In this document: piece by piece, positions 11,719 to 19,871 of the stretch
Position numbering within the stretch: position 1 is the first letter of the stretch
Layout: every line of letters starts with the position of its first letter
Source: Kibdelosporangium aridum
GTDB taxonomy: Bacteria > Actinomycetota > Actinomycetes > Mycobacteriales > Pseudonocardiaceae
Assembly (NCBI RefSeq): GCF_900176515.1
Contig: NZ_FWXV01000013.1
Location: 248,001 to 312,000, forward strand
Length of the DNA: 64,000 nucleotides
Direction: 5' to 3'
Notes under the pieces: model-generated
The model's database searches: none
The model's input: only the letters and a program-made list of their open reading frames with translations
Told to the model about the DNA's origin: nothing
Translations under genes and position numbers: made by a program

Positions 11719-12489
11719 TCAGAAGTCGCCGAAATCGCCGCCGCCGAAGTCACCCCAGCCGCCGCCATCGCCGCCACCCATGTCGCCCCCGGCGTCGCCA
11801 CCAGCGTCACCGCCGCCCGTGTCGGCCATGGCCTCGGCCTGCCCGGCGTCATAACCGGACTCCCAAGCCGCAGCGTCCGGGATGCCGGCCATCCCGGAGA
11901 ACATCGCGTCGAACAGCAGGAACGTGCCGACACCCCAAGCGCCGGCGATGAGCGCGGGCTTCCACCACGGCTCGCTGTACCAGCCCTGCGGAACCGGACG
12001 CCCCGCAACGCGGCCACCGGGGTAGTAGTACGGCGTGCCGTTGCCCGGCCGGGACGAAGCCGCGTACTCGTGGCCTTCGACGTTCACCCGGCGGTCGTCG
12101 GTCACGCGACCCGCGTCGATCTGCTCGCGGTCCTCGGGCAGCGCGGGACCTGGGTCCAGGCCCATCGCCTCACGCGCGGCCCGCACGTAGTACAGGCCCT
12201 CGAGCGCCGTCTTGGTCACGAGTTTGGCCTGCTCAGCCGTTTGCACCTGGTCCATCTGCGACCCGGCCGCGGTGTAGCGCTCGGACGCGTCGGCCAATGC
12301 CTGCTTGGACGCCTCGTCGGTGCCGGTCAGGTTCATCACCTGGCCGCCGAGCCGCTCGACCCAGCGTCGTGCGTCGGCCTTGGCGTTCTCCAGCTCGTTA
12401 CGGCGAGCTGTCGCTCGTTTGTTGGCCGCCATGAAGATCAGCCCGGCCACAACGACAATCAGTACAACCACCACGATGCCCGTGGTCAC
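11719..12489 (-). CDS. Membrane-anchored protein with Gly/Asp-rich tail (DUF1542-like), function unknown
   Basis: A 256-residue protein. Residues 3-20 form a strong membrane helix (TGIVVVVLIVVVAGLIFM), followed by a charged helical region up to about residue 110 that may be coiled-coil. A conserved-looking middle contains HEYAASSRPG, TPYYYPGGRV and PQGWYSEPWW, then a second hydrophobic stretch (ALIAGAWGVGTFLLFDAMF) near 190. The C-terminus is a low-complexity tail of Gly, Asp and Met ending GGGDFGDF. The GTG at 12489 is chosen because GGAGG lies 5 nt upstream. I recall similar Pseudonocardiaceae proteins annotated with DUF1542 but cannot assign a role. Confidence 0.7.
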   Translation of the reverse strand: MTTGIVVVVLIVVVAGLIFMAANKRATARRNELENAKADARRWVERLGGQVMNLTGTDEASKQALADASERYTAAGSQMDQVQTAEQAKLVTKTALEGLYYVRAAREAMGLDPGPALPEDREQIDAGRVTDDRRVNVEGHEYAASSRPGNGTPYYYPGGRVAGRPVPQGWYSEPWWKPALIAGAWGVGTFLLFDAMFSGMAGIPDAAAWESGYDAGQAEAMADTGGGDAGGDAGGDMGGGDGGGWGDFGGGDFGDF

Positions 12490-12580
12490 GACGCCTCCAT
12501 TTGAGCGTTCGAAAGTCCTCAAATTGGACAACGCCGAACGCTACCTCCACAGTTCCCGTCGTGCGTCCGGACAGTGTGGG

Positions 12581-13795
12581 TCAGAACACCTGCGGACAAA
12601 ACGGATGCTGGTCGCCGAGAAACGCCCGGGATGCCGGAATCAGGGTTCCGGGGGTGAGTTCACGGACCCGGCCGGCTGCGGCCAGGTCGGTCAGCCGGAC
12701 CCCGCCGAGGTACGCCGCCGCCAGGTCTGTCGTGTCCACGAGCAGGTCCGGGTCGGTGTCGGTTCGTTCGACCGTCGCGGTGCCGGACGAGTCAACCACC
12801 ATCCGCCACCTGCCCTGATTCCACGGGCAGAACACGTCGGTCAGTTCGAACACGGTGTCCAGCGGCGCCGAGTACCTGCGTTCAACGAGCGCACGGTCCA
12901 CGTCGACGAGCCGGACCCACAGCGCGTCCCGCTGCTTGCGCACGACCTGACGCGGATCGAGCACCAAATTGATCAAGGGGTCGTCGAGTGGAATCGGCGC
13001 TTCGATCTCGCCGACAAGGTCGAAGTCGAGCAGAAAACGCCACAGCGCCGCGGCGCCGACAGGTGTCGCCGCGACCAATTCCAGGACGTTCAACTCGCCT
13101 TCGGGCCCGCGTTCACCCCATTTCCGTTTGGTCCGGTAAATCACGTACCCGTCCGGGTGAACCGCGAATTTCAACGGGGAGGCGCCTTCTCGCCAGTGCG
13201 GGGTGTCCCACAGGTACTCGGCCCATGCCCGCTCGTCACGCGACAGCCAACCGGTCCGCTGCGGCGCGACTCGGTCGTACAACGCTGTGACAGAAGGCAT
13301 CGCTTCTTCACGCGACACGAGCCGGACGCGGTCCTTGCCGACATCCGTGCCGGAACGGAACGGCACACCCTTGGGAATGTGCGCACGCAGGAACTGCGAA
13401 GCCATCCCGTAACCGAAACGGCCGTAGATTCCGGCTTCTGACGCCCACAGCGCGGCAACCGGTTCCCGGCCTTGCTCGTGCAGACCGTGCAGTTGCGCGT
13501 GCATCATCTTGGTCAGTGCGCCGCGCCTGCGGTGCCCGGTCTTCACGGCCACCGTGGTGACCGCCGCGAATGGCCGTAAGCCCGCGTCCGGAAGCGTCAT
13601 CTGGCGAGTCAGGATGGCTGCCGTCGCGATCAGTTCGTCGCCGTCGTGCGCCAGCAGCAGCCGGTCCGGCTCCCACTCGTTGCGGTACCACTCGTCGTCC
13701 TTGTCCTCGATTTCCTGGAGGAACACCGGCAGGAACAAGCTGAGTGCGTCGTGGAAGTCGGCCTCGGTCGCGGTACGGATCGTCAGCTCTGACAC
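12581..13795 (-). CDS. eis: Eis-like GNAT N-acetyltransferase
   Basis: A 404-residue protein with the tripartite Eis layout: an N-terminal GNAT domain starting LTIRTATEADFHDALSLF, containing the acetyl-CoA loop VAVKTGHRRRGALTKMM near residue 90; a second, degenerate GNAT domain in the middle; and a C-terminal sterol-carrier-like domain. The terminal Phe (QVF) matches Eis, where the C-terminal carboxylate acts as the general base. Eis enzymes acetylate aminoglycosides and lysines at several positions. The GTG at 13795 has AGGAAGG upstream. Divergent from another GNAT gene. Confidence 0.85.
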   Translation of the reverse strand: MSELTIRTATEADFHDALSLFLPVFLQEIEDKDDEWYRNEWEPDRLLLAHDGDELIATAAILTRQMTLPDAGLRPFAAVTTVAVKTGHRRRGALTKMMHAQLHGLHEQGREPVAALWASEAGIYGRFGYGMASQFLRAHIPKGVPFRSGTDVGKDRVRLVSREEAMPSVTALYDRVAPQRTGWLSRDERAWAEYLWDTPHWREGASPLKFAVHPDGYVIYRTKRKWGERGPEGELNVLELVAATPVGAAALWRFLLDFDLVGEIEAPIPLDDPLINLVLDPRQVVRKQRDALWVRLVDVDRALVERRYSAPLDTVFELTDVFCPWNQGRWRMVVDSSGTATVERTDTDPDLLVDTTDLAAAYLGGVRLTDLAAAGRVRELTPGTLIPASRAFLGDQHPFCPQVF

Positions 13796-13909
13796 GCGAG
13801 CCTTCCTATCCGAAGTGGCGAGACGTTGCCACTGACTTTCCAGTGGACGTATGGTGTGCCCACTTCTGGCGAACTGGGTGAACGACTGGACTGAACTGGG
13901 TAGGGATCC

Positions 13910-14443
13910 ATGCGCCTGGACACCCTGACTCTGGTGCGTGAGGCACGGAAACAGGACGCGGCGAGCATCGGTGAGGTGCACGCCGAGGCGTGGCGGGTCG
14001 CCTATCGAGATTTGTTCGAGTCGACGTTCCTGGCCGCACAAGTGGCAGTCCGCCGTGGGCAGTGGGCGGACATGCTCGGCGACCCCGAGTTTTCCGGCAC
14101 GCTGCTGGTCGCCGAGCGCGGGCACCGGGTCGTGGCCTTCAGTCATTTCGGGCCCGCGGAGGAAGGCGACGGCAAAGGCGAAATCTTCGCGTGCTACGCC
14201 CGTCCCACCGCGTGGGGGACGGGCGTAGCGTCCACATTGCTGCAACGCGTCCAGGAAACCCTGGCTGATCAACGGCATCGCGACATCCGCGCGTGGACGT
14301 TGTCCGGCGCGAACCGCGCACGGCACTTCTACCGCAAGGAAGGCTTCCGGGACTCCGGTCGCCGCAGGGAGTGGGACTACGGCGACGGCAGGCCGGTGCT
14401 GGAACTGGAGTACGTCCGCAGCATCCGGCACCTGCGCCACTGA
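13910..14443 (+). CDS. GNAT N-acetyltransferase
   Basis: A 177-residue single-domain acetyltransferase. It begins VREARKQDAASIGEVHAEAW, the first strand-helix of the fold. The acetyl-CoA-binding region reads ACYARPTAWGTGVASTLLQ near residue 105 (a variant of the Q/RxxGxG/A loop), and NRARHFYRKEGFRDSGRRRE near 140 is the usual C-terminal motif. Substrate is unknown. The ATG follows TAGGGA. It shares a roughly 115-bp divergent promoter region with the Eis-like gene and is nearly tail-to-tail (4 bp) with the thioesterase gene. Confidence 0.85.
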   Translation: MRLDTLTLVREARKQDAASIGEVHAEAWRVAYRDLFESTFLAAQVAVRRGQWADMLGDPEFSGTLLVAERGHRVVAFSHFGPAEEGDGKGEIFACYARPTAWGTGVASTLLQRVQETLADQRHRDIRAWTLSGANRARHFYRKEGFRDSGRRREWDYGDGRPVLELEYVRSIRHLRH

Positions 14444-14447
14444 CTTG

Positions 14448-14843
14448 TCACTCTATTGTGGACAGTGCGGTGCGGACGTAGTCCGGAATCGGTTTCTTGG
14501 AGTTCGCGGCCGGGTCGATGAAGACGTGCCGGACCTCGCCCTCGGTGATGATCTGGCCGCCCACCCGGAACACCGGGCGGGTGATCACGCTCGTGGTGCC
14601 GAGGTGGTGGATGGGGATCTCGATGTCGACGTGGTCATCGAACCGTGCGCTGCGCACATACCGCAGGCGGGACTCGGCGACCATCATGTCGTCGCCTTTC
14701 TCGACCATGTCCTGGTACCTGCACACGTGAGCGCGCCATAGCTCAGTCAGTGCAACGTCGTAATAGAACATGTAGTGCCCGACGAACATCACGCCCTGCT
14801 GGTCGCACTCGCTGTAGCGGACCCTAATCCGGTGGACGAACAT
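14448..14843 (-). CDS. Acyl-CoA thioesterase, 4HBT/YbgC family
   Basis: A 131-residue hotdog-fold protein. Near the N-terminus VRYSECDQQGVMFVGHYMFYYD matches the 4-hydroxybenzoyl-CoA/YbgC active-site loop, in which the Asp of ECDQQG is catalytic and GVMFVGHY lines the helix. It should hydrolyse an acyl-CoA thioester in the cytoplasm; chain preference is unknown. Its start lies only 15 bp from the start of the divergent DUF6176 gene. Confidence 0.85.
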   Translation of the reverse strand: MFVHRIRVRYSECDQQGVMFVGHYMFYYDVALTELWRAHVCRYQDMVEKGDDMMVAESRLRYVRSARFDDHVDIEIPIHHLGTTSVITRPVFRVGGQIITEGEVRHVFIDPAANSKKPIPDYVRTALSTIE

Positions 14844-14858
14844 GACACATTGTTGCGT

Positions 14859-15227
14859 ATGAGCATTCCTGAGGGCCTGATTGTCGAGTTGTCGCGGGCC
14901 AAGGTGAAGCCTGGAGCGTCAGCGGAAGCCGACAAGTGGATGAAGATGCTCAACGACCGGATAGACGAATGTGTGGCGACGCTCGACCGGGAGCGGATGG
15001 CGATCGAGATCGTGTTCCGGCTGCGGGAGGGCGACGACGAGTACTTGTACTGGGTGCAGGTGCGTGGCCGGGGTGGTGAAGGCCTCGACGAGTCGATCCC
15101 GATCGACCGCGACCATGTCGAGCAGGCCAAGCGCACCAAGGAGCCCGGCTGGGTGGAAGCCGAGCCCCAGGTGCTGATGCTGCCGGAACCGGTGAGGAAA
15201 GCGGTGCTGGACTGGGCGCTCAGGTGA
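14859..15227 (+). CDS. DUF6176 family protein
   Basis: A 122-residue soluble protein beginning MSIPEGLIVELSRAKVKPGA, with a helical WMKMLNDRIDECVATLDRERM segment and then EIVFRLREGDDEYLYWVQVRG. This alternating strand-helix pattern is that of a small ferredoxin-like (ABM/dimeric alpha-beta barrel-type) fold and resembles DUF6176 proteins. No catalytic residues are recognised and function is unknown. The ATG at 14859 has no ribosome-binding site and is probably leaderless. Its last 8 nt overlap the convergent cyclase gene. Confidence 0.6.
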   Translation: MSIPEGLIVELSRAKVKPGASAEADKWMKMLNDRIDECVATLDRERMAIEIVFRLREGDDEYLYWVQVRGRGGEGLDESIPIDRDHVEQAKRTKEPGWVEAEPQVLMLPEPVRKAVLDWALR

Positions 15228-16104
15228 GCGCGTAGGCGCGGACTGGGAACGTCCCCATGCCCTTGACGGCAAGGGGAGCGGCATGGAACCGGAAATCGTG
15301 CGGTGGCAGCGAGTCCAGATTGGTCATGTGCTCGACGATCGGAATGCCGGCGCGCAGCAAAGCGGTGTGTGCTGGCCGACTGCCGTCGTCGGTGTCGTCC
15401 ACGTTCATCGAGTCGATACCCACCACCGCGGGCCGTTGCTCCACGAGCCATTCAGCGGCGTCCTTGGTAATGAACGGATGCTGCCCGTTGGTGTACGTGT
15501 CGGTTCCCCAATGCCGGTCCCAACCGGTGTTGATGAGAACAGCTTTACCCGTGACTTCGTAGGCGAGCAACAGTTTCCGGTCGATCACCCGCTCGCCAGT
15601 CCGGACCATGATGCCTTCGACGTCCACGAGACGACCGAGGTCAAGGCCGGAAAGATCAGCGCCATCACGAAACCGGTGCACAGGACTGTCCACATAGGTC
15701 CCCGTATTGCTGACCATGCTGATCTTCCCGATCTGAAACTCGGTGCCGGGCGCATAATTGCGGTGCGAGTCCGCAAAGGACAACCAATCCCCGATCTCCG
15801 GGCCAGGCAAGCCGGTGTGCGTGGTCATCCCGTGCTCGATGACGTGACTCAGATCGATCACCCGCCGCTCGGGCGCGGTGACCTCAACACCCCGGGATCC
15901 CTTGTGCGGCTCCTGAATGAGGGTCTTGTTGGCGATGGTGACGTCGCCGACCATCAACAACCCAAGATGCCGGACGAACAGCTCACCCAAAGCATCATCA
16001 CTGATGTCCTCGCCAGGGATGTCGAGCCGGAATTCCTGAGCCTGCAAAGCCCCGCCGTTGCTGAAGGTCACATTCGCGTCGAACTGCACCCGCCACTCAC
16101 TCAT
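15220..16104 (-). CDS. Cyclase (kynurenine formamidase-like) with N-terminal extension
   Basis: A 294-residue protein. Residues from about 80 onward are a cyclase-family metal hydrolase: RVIDLSHVIEHGMTTHTGLPG, then SNTGTYVDSPVHRFRDG near 135, and VGIDSMNVDDTDDG near 220. The classical motif is HxGTHxDxPxH; here the first His is Asn and the second is Tyr, while Asp and the last His are kept. Metal coordination may therefore differ. Residues 1-75 (starting SEWRVQFDANVTFSNGG) form an extra domain not usual for the family; I do not recognise it. The ATG at 16104 lies 18 bp from the start of the divergent PP2C fragment. Confidence 0.8.
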   Translation of the reverse strand: MSEWRVQFDANVTFSNGGALQAQEFRLDIPGEDISDDALGELFVRHLGLLMVGDVTIANKTLIQEPHKGSRGVEVTAPERRVIDLSHVIEHGMTTHTGLPGPEIGDWLSFADSHRNYAPGTEFQIGKISMVSNTGTYVDSPVHRFRDGADLSGLDLGRLVDVEGIMVRTGERVIDRKLLLAYEVTGKAVLINTGWDRHWGTDTYTNGQHPFITKDAAEWLVEQRPAVVGIDSMNVDDTDDGSRPAHTALLRAGIPIVEHMTNLDSLPPHDFRFHAAPLAVKGMGTFPVRAYALT

Positions 16105-16122
16105 GAGCCATATTCTCATCCG

Positions 16123-16566
16123 ATGCACACCGCCTGTGTCGAATCCCAAGCGGTATCAGCCCTGGGCACACCGGACGCCGCGCCCGCCTGTACCTACATA
16201 GCCGGGATAGCAAGCAAATCCGGCACCTGGGTCAGCTGGATCGGCGACAGCCGCGCCTACTGGATCCCAGCAGAAGGCCCCGCCATCCAACTAACCGAAG
16301 ACGACACCGGCAACCTCGACGCACTATCGAACTGGCTCGGCGCGGACGCCCCCAAACCCACACCCCACATCCGCAGCCTCCGCCCAACGACCCCAGGAAG
16401 CTTCGTACTGTGCACCGACGGACTGTGGCGCTACTTCCCCGCCGCAGAGCACTTACGCACGAAAATCACCGGCAACCCAGACCGAGACACCCGCGCCCTC
16501 GTCCAGTACGCCCTCGACTGCGGCGGCCACGACAACATCACGGTCTTGATCATCCCGTGGCCGTGA
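16123..16566 (+). pseudogene. Protein phosphatase 2C, C-terminal fragment
   Basis: The 147-residue frame contains only the second half of a PP2C serine/threonine phosphatase: WVSWIGDSRAYWIP near residue 38, SFVLCTDGLWRYFP near 92 with a metal-binding Asp, and CGGHDNITVLIIP at the end. The N-terminal half, with the RxxNED and DGHGG motifs that supply the other metal ligands, is missing, and the upstream DNA is occupied by the divergent cyclase gene. No ribosome-binding site precedes the ATG. I read it as a truncated relic; a functional mini-phosphatase is unlikely but not excluded. Confidence 0.65.
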
Positions 16567-16616
16567 CACGACCACGAGGAAGAGGCGGAGCGGGCGGCGG
16601 GAAGTTCGGATAAGTC

Positions 16617-17270
16617 TCAGCCGGTTGGTCGTGCTGGGTTCAGTCGGCCGCTGTCCACCTGGCGTTCGGTACGCCAGTGTCGTCCTCGCCGCCGTGTTCG
16701 CCAGTGTCGTCCTCGCCAAGGGCGTACGGGACCGCGAGCAGCGGCGAGCGTCGGGTGATGTCCGGCGAATTGGTCCGCGGTGATGCTCATCAGCACCGGA
16801 TACCTGATTCCTCCGCGCAGCAACTCGGTATCGCGTGGTCTGTCCTCTTCGTGGAAGCCGAGTTCTCCGTGCAACGCCAGCGAGGCGAAGTTGCTGCCGT
16901 TGATGCTGACCTCACACTTCCGATAGCGGCCCTGCTCGAACATGAACGCGAGCAGGATGCTGACGGCGTCGGCGGCGTAGCCGCAGCGGCGATGCTGTGC
17001 CCCAATCCCGAGGCCGTAGCTGAACCGGCCGCAGATCGGGTCGGTCTGGATCCAGATCGACCCGACCAGTGTTCGGCTGTGCAGCGTCTCGATCGCGAAG
17101 TGGAAGTCATCACCGGAACCGGCCGCACTCCCTCGATGCGCCGCCCAGTGCCGGTAGCCACCGACTTGGGGATCAAGGATGCGGGCAGCGTCCCGGTCGA
17201 ACGCGGCCAGGCCGCGATGGTCCGCAGGGCGGATCTCGCGCAGCCGTACCTTCCAGCCGGCCCAGCTCAC
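16617..17270 (-). CDS. GNAT N-acetyltransferase with repetitive C-terminus
   Basis: About 217 residues if the GTG at 17270 is used; an ATG at 17333 is the longer alternative and neither has a strong ribosome-binding site. The domain has VRLREIRPADHRGLAAFDRD at the start, SYGLGIGAQHRRCGYAADAV as the acetyl-CoA loop, and NFASLALHGELGFHEEDRPRD near the end of the fold, as in RimJ/RimL-type enzymes. The last 35 residues are Arg-rich and contain RGRHWRT twice, encoded by a 19-bp direct repeat (16672-16690 and 16699-16717). This tail looks like non-native sequence read after an alteration of the original end. Confidence 0.6.
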   Translation of the reverse strand: MSWAGWKVRLREIRPADHRGLAAFDRDAARILDPQVGGYRHWAAHRGSAAGSGDDFHFAIETLHSRTLVGSIWIQTDPICGRFSYGLGIGAQHRRCGYAADAVSILLAFMFEQGRYRKCEVSINGSNFASLALHGELGFHEEDRPRDTELLRGGIRYPVLMSITADQFAGHHPTLAAARGPVRPWRGRHWRTRRRGRHWRTERQVDSGRLNPARPTG

Positions 17271-17401
17271 CCCATTGACCCACCGCGGACTACGGCTGCC
17301 TGCCAGGACCAGGCGGGGCGCATTTACGATCATCAGCGGCGAGGGTACCGGGTCCGCCGCGACGCTCGATATCTCATTGAGACAACAAATGCGCCCGATC
17401 T

Positions 17402-17611
17402 GTGGAAGAGCTCATGTCCCGTGCCGCGCTGATCTACCAGCACGCCACGGACGAACGTGACCGTCAGATTGCCGCCGCGCTGGACACCTTGGTGGAAACC
17501 GCTCGGCAAGAGGCTGCGGACAAGCTCGGCGAGAACCTGGGGCACGCCGTGTGGCAGTGGCCCGAGCGCAGCACGCCTGCTGTCATCCTTGTCGCTCTGT
17601 CCGATAAATGA
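17402..17611 (+). pseudogene. Tyrosine integrase, C-terminal remnant
   Basis: The frame reads VEELMSRAALIYQHATDERD and continues to a stop at 17611. Phage and plasmid integrases of actinomycetes typically read ELMARxGHxSxRAALIYQHAT at this point, so about seven codons including the catalytic-His GH motif appear deleted, while the catalytic Tyr of IYQHA remains. An in-frame stop lies just upstream (17378-17380) and no other integrase sequence follows leftward. It sits about 180 bp from the 3' end of tRNA-Gly, the usual place for an integrase next to its attachment site. I consider it a non-functional scar of an integrated element. Confidence 0.65.
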
Positions 17612-17792
17612 TCCGCTGACCAGCGAAAACGGCAGTGACAGGGGAGTGGCACCGGTCGACCGGGACGAGGAGCATCCACCGTCGGCCTGACGGGCAATCT
17701 GGCACGGGTCTGGCACGAACCCTGATTTCGCCACCAACGACGAAACCCTAGTTCTACAGTGGACAAACTGTGAACTGGGGTTCTGTCATGAG
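17612..17792. other. Probable attachment-site flank between integrase remnant and tRNA-Gly
   Basis: No gene is seen. The stretch runs from the integrase remnant to the 3' end of the tRNA-Gly gene, and the tRNA is oriented with its 3' end toward the integrase, as in elements that use a tRNA 3' end as attB. I could not find a second copy of the tRNA end in this window, so att boundaries cannot be defined. Confidence 0.4.
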
Positions 17793-17863
17793 AGCGGGTG
17801 ACGGGAATCGAACCCGCATGACCAGCTTGGAAGGCTGGGGCTCTGCCATTGAGCTACACCCGC
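17793..17863 (-). tRNA. tRNA-Gly (TCC)
   Basis: A 71-nt cloverleaf on the minus strand. Acceptor GCGGGTG pairs with CACCCGC; the D arm is TAGCTCAATGGCAGAGC; the anticodon stem-loop CCAGCCTTCCAAGCTGG has anticodon TCC; the T arm is GCGGGTTCGATTCCCGT. The discriminator is T and CCA is not encoded. It is divergent from tRNA-Pro. Confidence 0.95.
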
Positions 17864-17865
17864 AT

Positions 17866-17886
17866 GCACCCACCGGGGGTGGGTGC
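17866..17886. repeat. Perfect hairpin next to the tRNA-Gly 5' end
   Basis: GCACCCACC and GGTGGGTGC pair perfectly around a GGG loop, immediately upstream of tRNA-Gly. There is no T tract. Its role is unknown; it may affect processing of the precursor or be an operator. Confidence 0.5.
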
Positions 17887-17953
17887 GGAATAAGAGTAGC
17901 GGGTCCGGCTAAGCTACGTACGCAGGGTCCGGAAAGATCACGGATCGCAGCAC

Positions 17954-18027
17954 CGGGATGTAGCGCAGCTTGGTAGCGCATCCGCTTTGGGAGCGGAGGG
18001 TCGCAGGTTCAAATCCTGTCATCCCGA
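17954..18027 (+). tRNA. tRNA-Pro (TGG)
   Basis: A 74-nt cloverleaf. Acceptor CGGGATG pairs with CATCCCG; the D arm is GCGCAGCTTGGTAGCGC; the anticodon stem-loop TCCGCTTTGGGAGCGGA has anticodon TGG; the T arm is GCAGGTTCAAATCCTGT. The discriminator is A and CCA is not encoded. A terminator follows. Confidence 0.95.
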
Positions 18028-18036
18028 CTCGACTCT

Positions 18037-18106
18037 GAGACGACCATGTTCAGCGCTGGCGCGCTTCGCCTGGTCGTCTCGTTGTTTCTTCGGGGGCCGA
18101 GCCCCC
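18037..18106 (+). terminator. Terminator after tRNA-Pro plus second hairpin
   Basis: GAGACGACC (18037-18045) pairs with GGTCGTCTC (18072-18080) and is followed by GTTGTTTCTTC. A second, compact hairpin, GGGGGC-CGA-GCCCCC, follows at 18092-18106. The first is the likely tRNA terminator. From 18107 to the tig ribosome-binding site (about 260 bp) I see no gene; it should hold the tig promoter. Confidence 0.75.
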
Positions 18107-18382
18107 AGACTTCCACGGTGCGGGCTTCTCATCTTCCAGCGCTGTTCGCTTGACGAGCGCGGAGACTGTTGGGACTTGAGTAGCGCTGTGTTGAGCAGTG
18201 ATGGGCGCGGTGACTCGGGGCTGGTGAGAGGGGTCCAAGGCTGTGATGTGGCGCACTTGGTGGCCGTTGGATGGCCCTGGGCAACCATCCGTGTGCACCT
18301 CGCCTAGACTTCCCTGGTAACTCCCGGCCTGGTTACTCGGCTCGGGTGTTCCCACATGCCATTTCGCACGAGGAGTCTTACG

Positions 18383-19762
18383 TTGAAGAGCACCGTCGAG
18401 CACCTGAGCCCGACAAGGGTCCGGATCAACGTCGAGGTGCCGTTCGACGAGCTCAAGCCGAACTTCGACCGCGCATACCGCAAGCTTGCCCAGCAGGTGC
18501 GCATCCCTGGTTTCCGTCCGGGCAAGGCGCCCGCGAAGGTGCTGGAGAACCGGCTCGGTCGCGGTGTCGTGCTGGACGAGGTCGTCAACGAAGCCATCCC
18601 GGCCAAGTACATGGAAGCCGTCAATGCCGAGGAGGTCCGTACCCTCGGCCGCCCCGACATCGAGGTGACCAAGATCGAGGACGGTGACCACCTCGCGTTC
18701 ACCGTCGAGGTCGATGTCCGCCCGGAGATCACCGTCCCGGCTTTCGGCGAGTTGTCCGTGACCGTCGACGATGTCGAGATCACCGACGAGGAGGTCGACC
18801 GTCAGCTGGACGAGCTGCGTGCCCGGTTCGGCACGCTGACCGGCGCCAACCGGCCCGCTGAGGACGGCGACTTCGTGTCGATCGACCTGTCGGCCACCGT
18901 CGACGGCGAGGACGTCCCGGACGCGTCGACCACCGGCCTGTCGTACCAGGTCGGCTCCGGTGAGCTGATCGAAGGCATCGACGAGGCGATCATCGGCTCG
19001 TCCGCGGGCGAGTCGAAGACCTTCGTGTCCAAGCTGGTCGCCGGCGAGTTCGCGGGCAAGGACGCCGACATCACCGTCACCGTCCAGTCGGTCAAGGTGC
19101 GTGAGCTGCCCGAGGCCGACGACGAGTTCGCCCAGATGGCCTCCGAGTTCGACACCATCGACGAGCTGCGGGACAACCTGCGTGAGCGCGTCTCGATGGC
19201 CAAGAAGATGCAGCAGGGTGTCCAGGCCCGCGACAAGGTCCTCGAGGCCCTGCTGGAGACCACCGAGGTGCCGCTGCCGGAGACCGTGGTCGGCGCCGAG
19301 GTCGAGATGCGGGCGCACGACGCGGTGCACGCGTTCGACCACGACGACGCGAAGTTCAACGAGTTCCTCGAGTCGCAGGGGCAGACCCGCGAGCAGTTCG
19401 ACGCCGACATGCGCACCGAGGCCGAGAAGGCCGTGAAGACGCAGCTGGTGCTCGACTCGGTCGCCGACGCGGAGAACCTCACCGTCTCCGACCAGGAGCT
19501 CACCGAACGGATCATCTACCAAGCCCAGCGCTTCGGCGTCAGCCCGGACGAGTACGTCCAGCGCGCCCAGCAGTCCGGCCAGCTCGGCGCGATCTTCGCC
19601 GACGTGCGCCGCGGCAAGGCGCTCGCTTCGATTGTGCGCCAGGCCACCGTGACCGACGCCAGCGGCAACTCCGTCGACTTCGACGCGCTGTTCGGCCCGG
19701 TCACGCCGGCCGAGGACACGGCCACCGAGAACGCCGAGGCGGAGCCCGCTGAGGCCAAGTAG
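18383..19762 (+). CDS. tig: Trigger factor, ribosome-associated chaperone and prolyl isomerase
   Basis: A 459-residue trigger factor. The ribosome-binding domain contains the signature FRPGKAPAKVLE (canonical G-F-R-x-G-x-x-P) near residue 45, the FKBP-like isomerase domain runs from about 155 to 240 (EDGDFVSIDLSATVDGE...), and a long helical C-terminal domain ends in an acidic Ala/Glu-rich tail. It shields nascent chains at the exit tunnel and precedes clpP1P2, as in mycobacteria, tying folding to degradation. The start is a TTG at 18383 (LKSTVEHLSPTRVRINVEVP): AGGAG lies 8 nt upstream and the mycobacterial protein begins the same way. Confidence 0.95.
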   Translation: MKSTVEHLSPTRVRINVEVPFDELKPNFDRAYRKLAQQVRIPGFRPGKAPAKVLENRLGRGVVLDEVVNEAIPAKYMEAVNAEEVRTLGRPDIEVTKIEDGDHLAFTVEVDVRPEITVPAFGELSVTVDDVEITDEEVDRQLDELRARFGTLTGANRPAEDGDFVSIDLSATVDGEDVPDASTTGLSYQVGSGELIEGIDEAIIGSSAGESKTFVSKLVAGEFAGKDADITVTVQSVKVRELPEADDEFAQMASEFDTIDELRDNLRERVSMAKKMQQGVQARDKVLEALLETTEVPLPETVVGAEVEMRAHDAVHAFDHDDAKFNEFLESQGQTREQFDADMRTEAEKAVKTQLVLDSVADAENLTVSDQELTERIIYQAQRFGVSPDEYVQRAQQSGQLGAIFADVRRGKALASIVRQATVTDASGNSVDFDALFGPVTPAEDTATENAEAEPAEAK

Positions 19763-19871
19763 TGACGCTCTGAGCGAACGCGGGCGGTGTCGGGACGTTG
19801 GCGCCGCCCGCCTTCGTTAATGTCGGTTGCGAGAGATGAGCTCGAGTTTTTTCAGGAGAAGGCAGGCAGAC

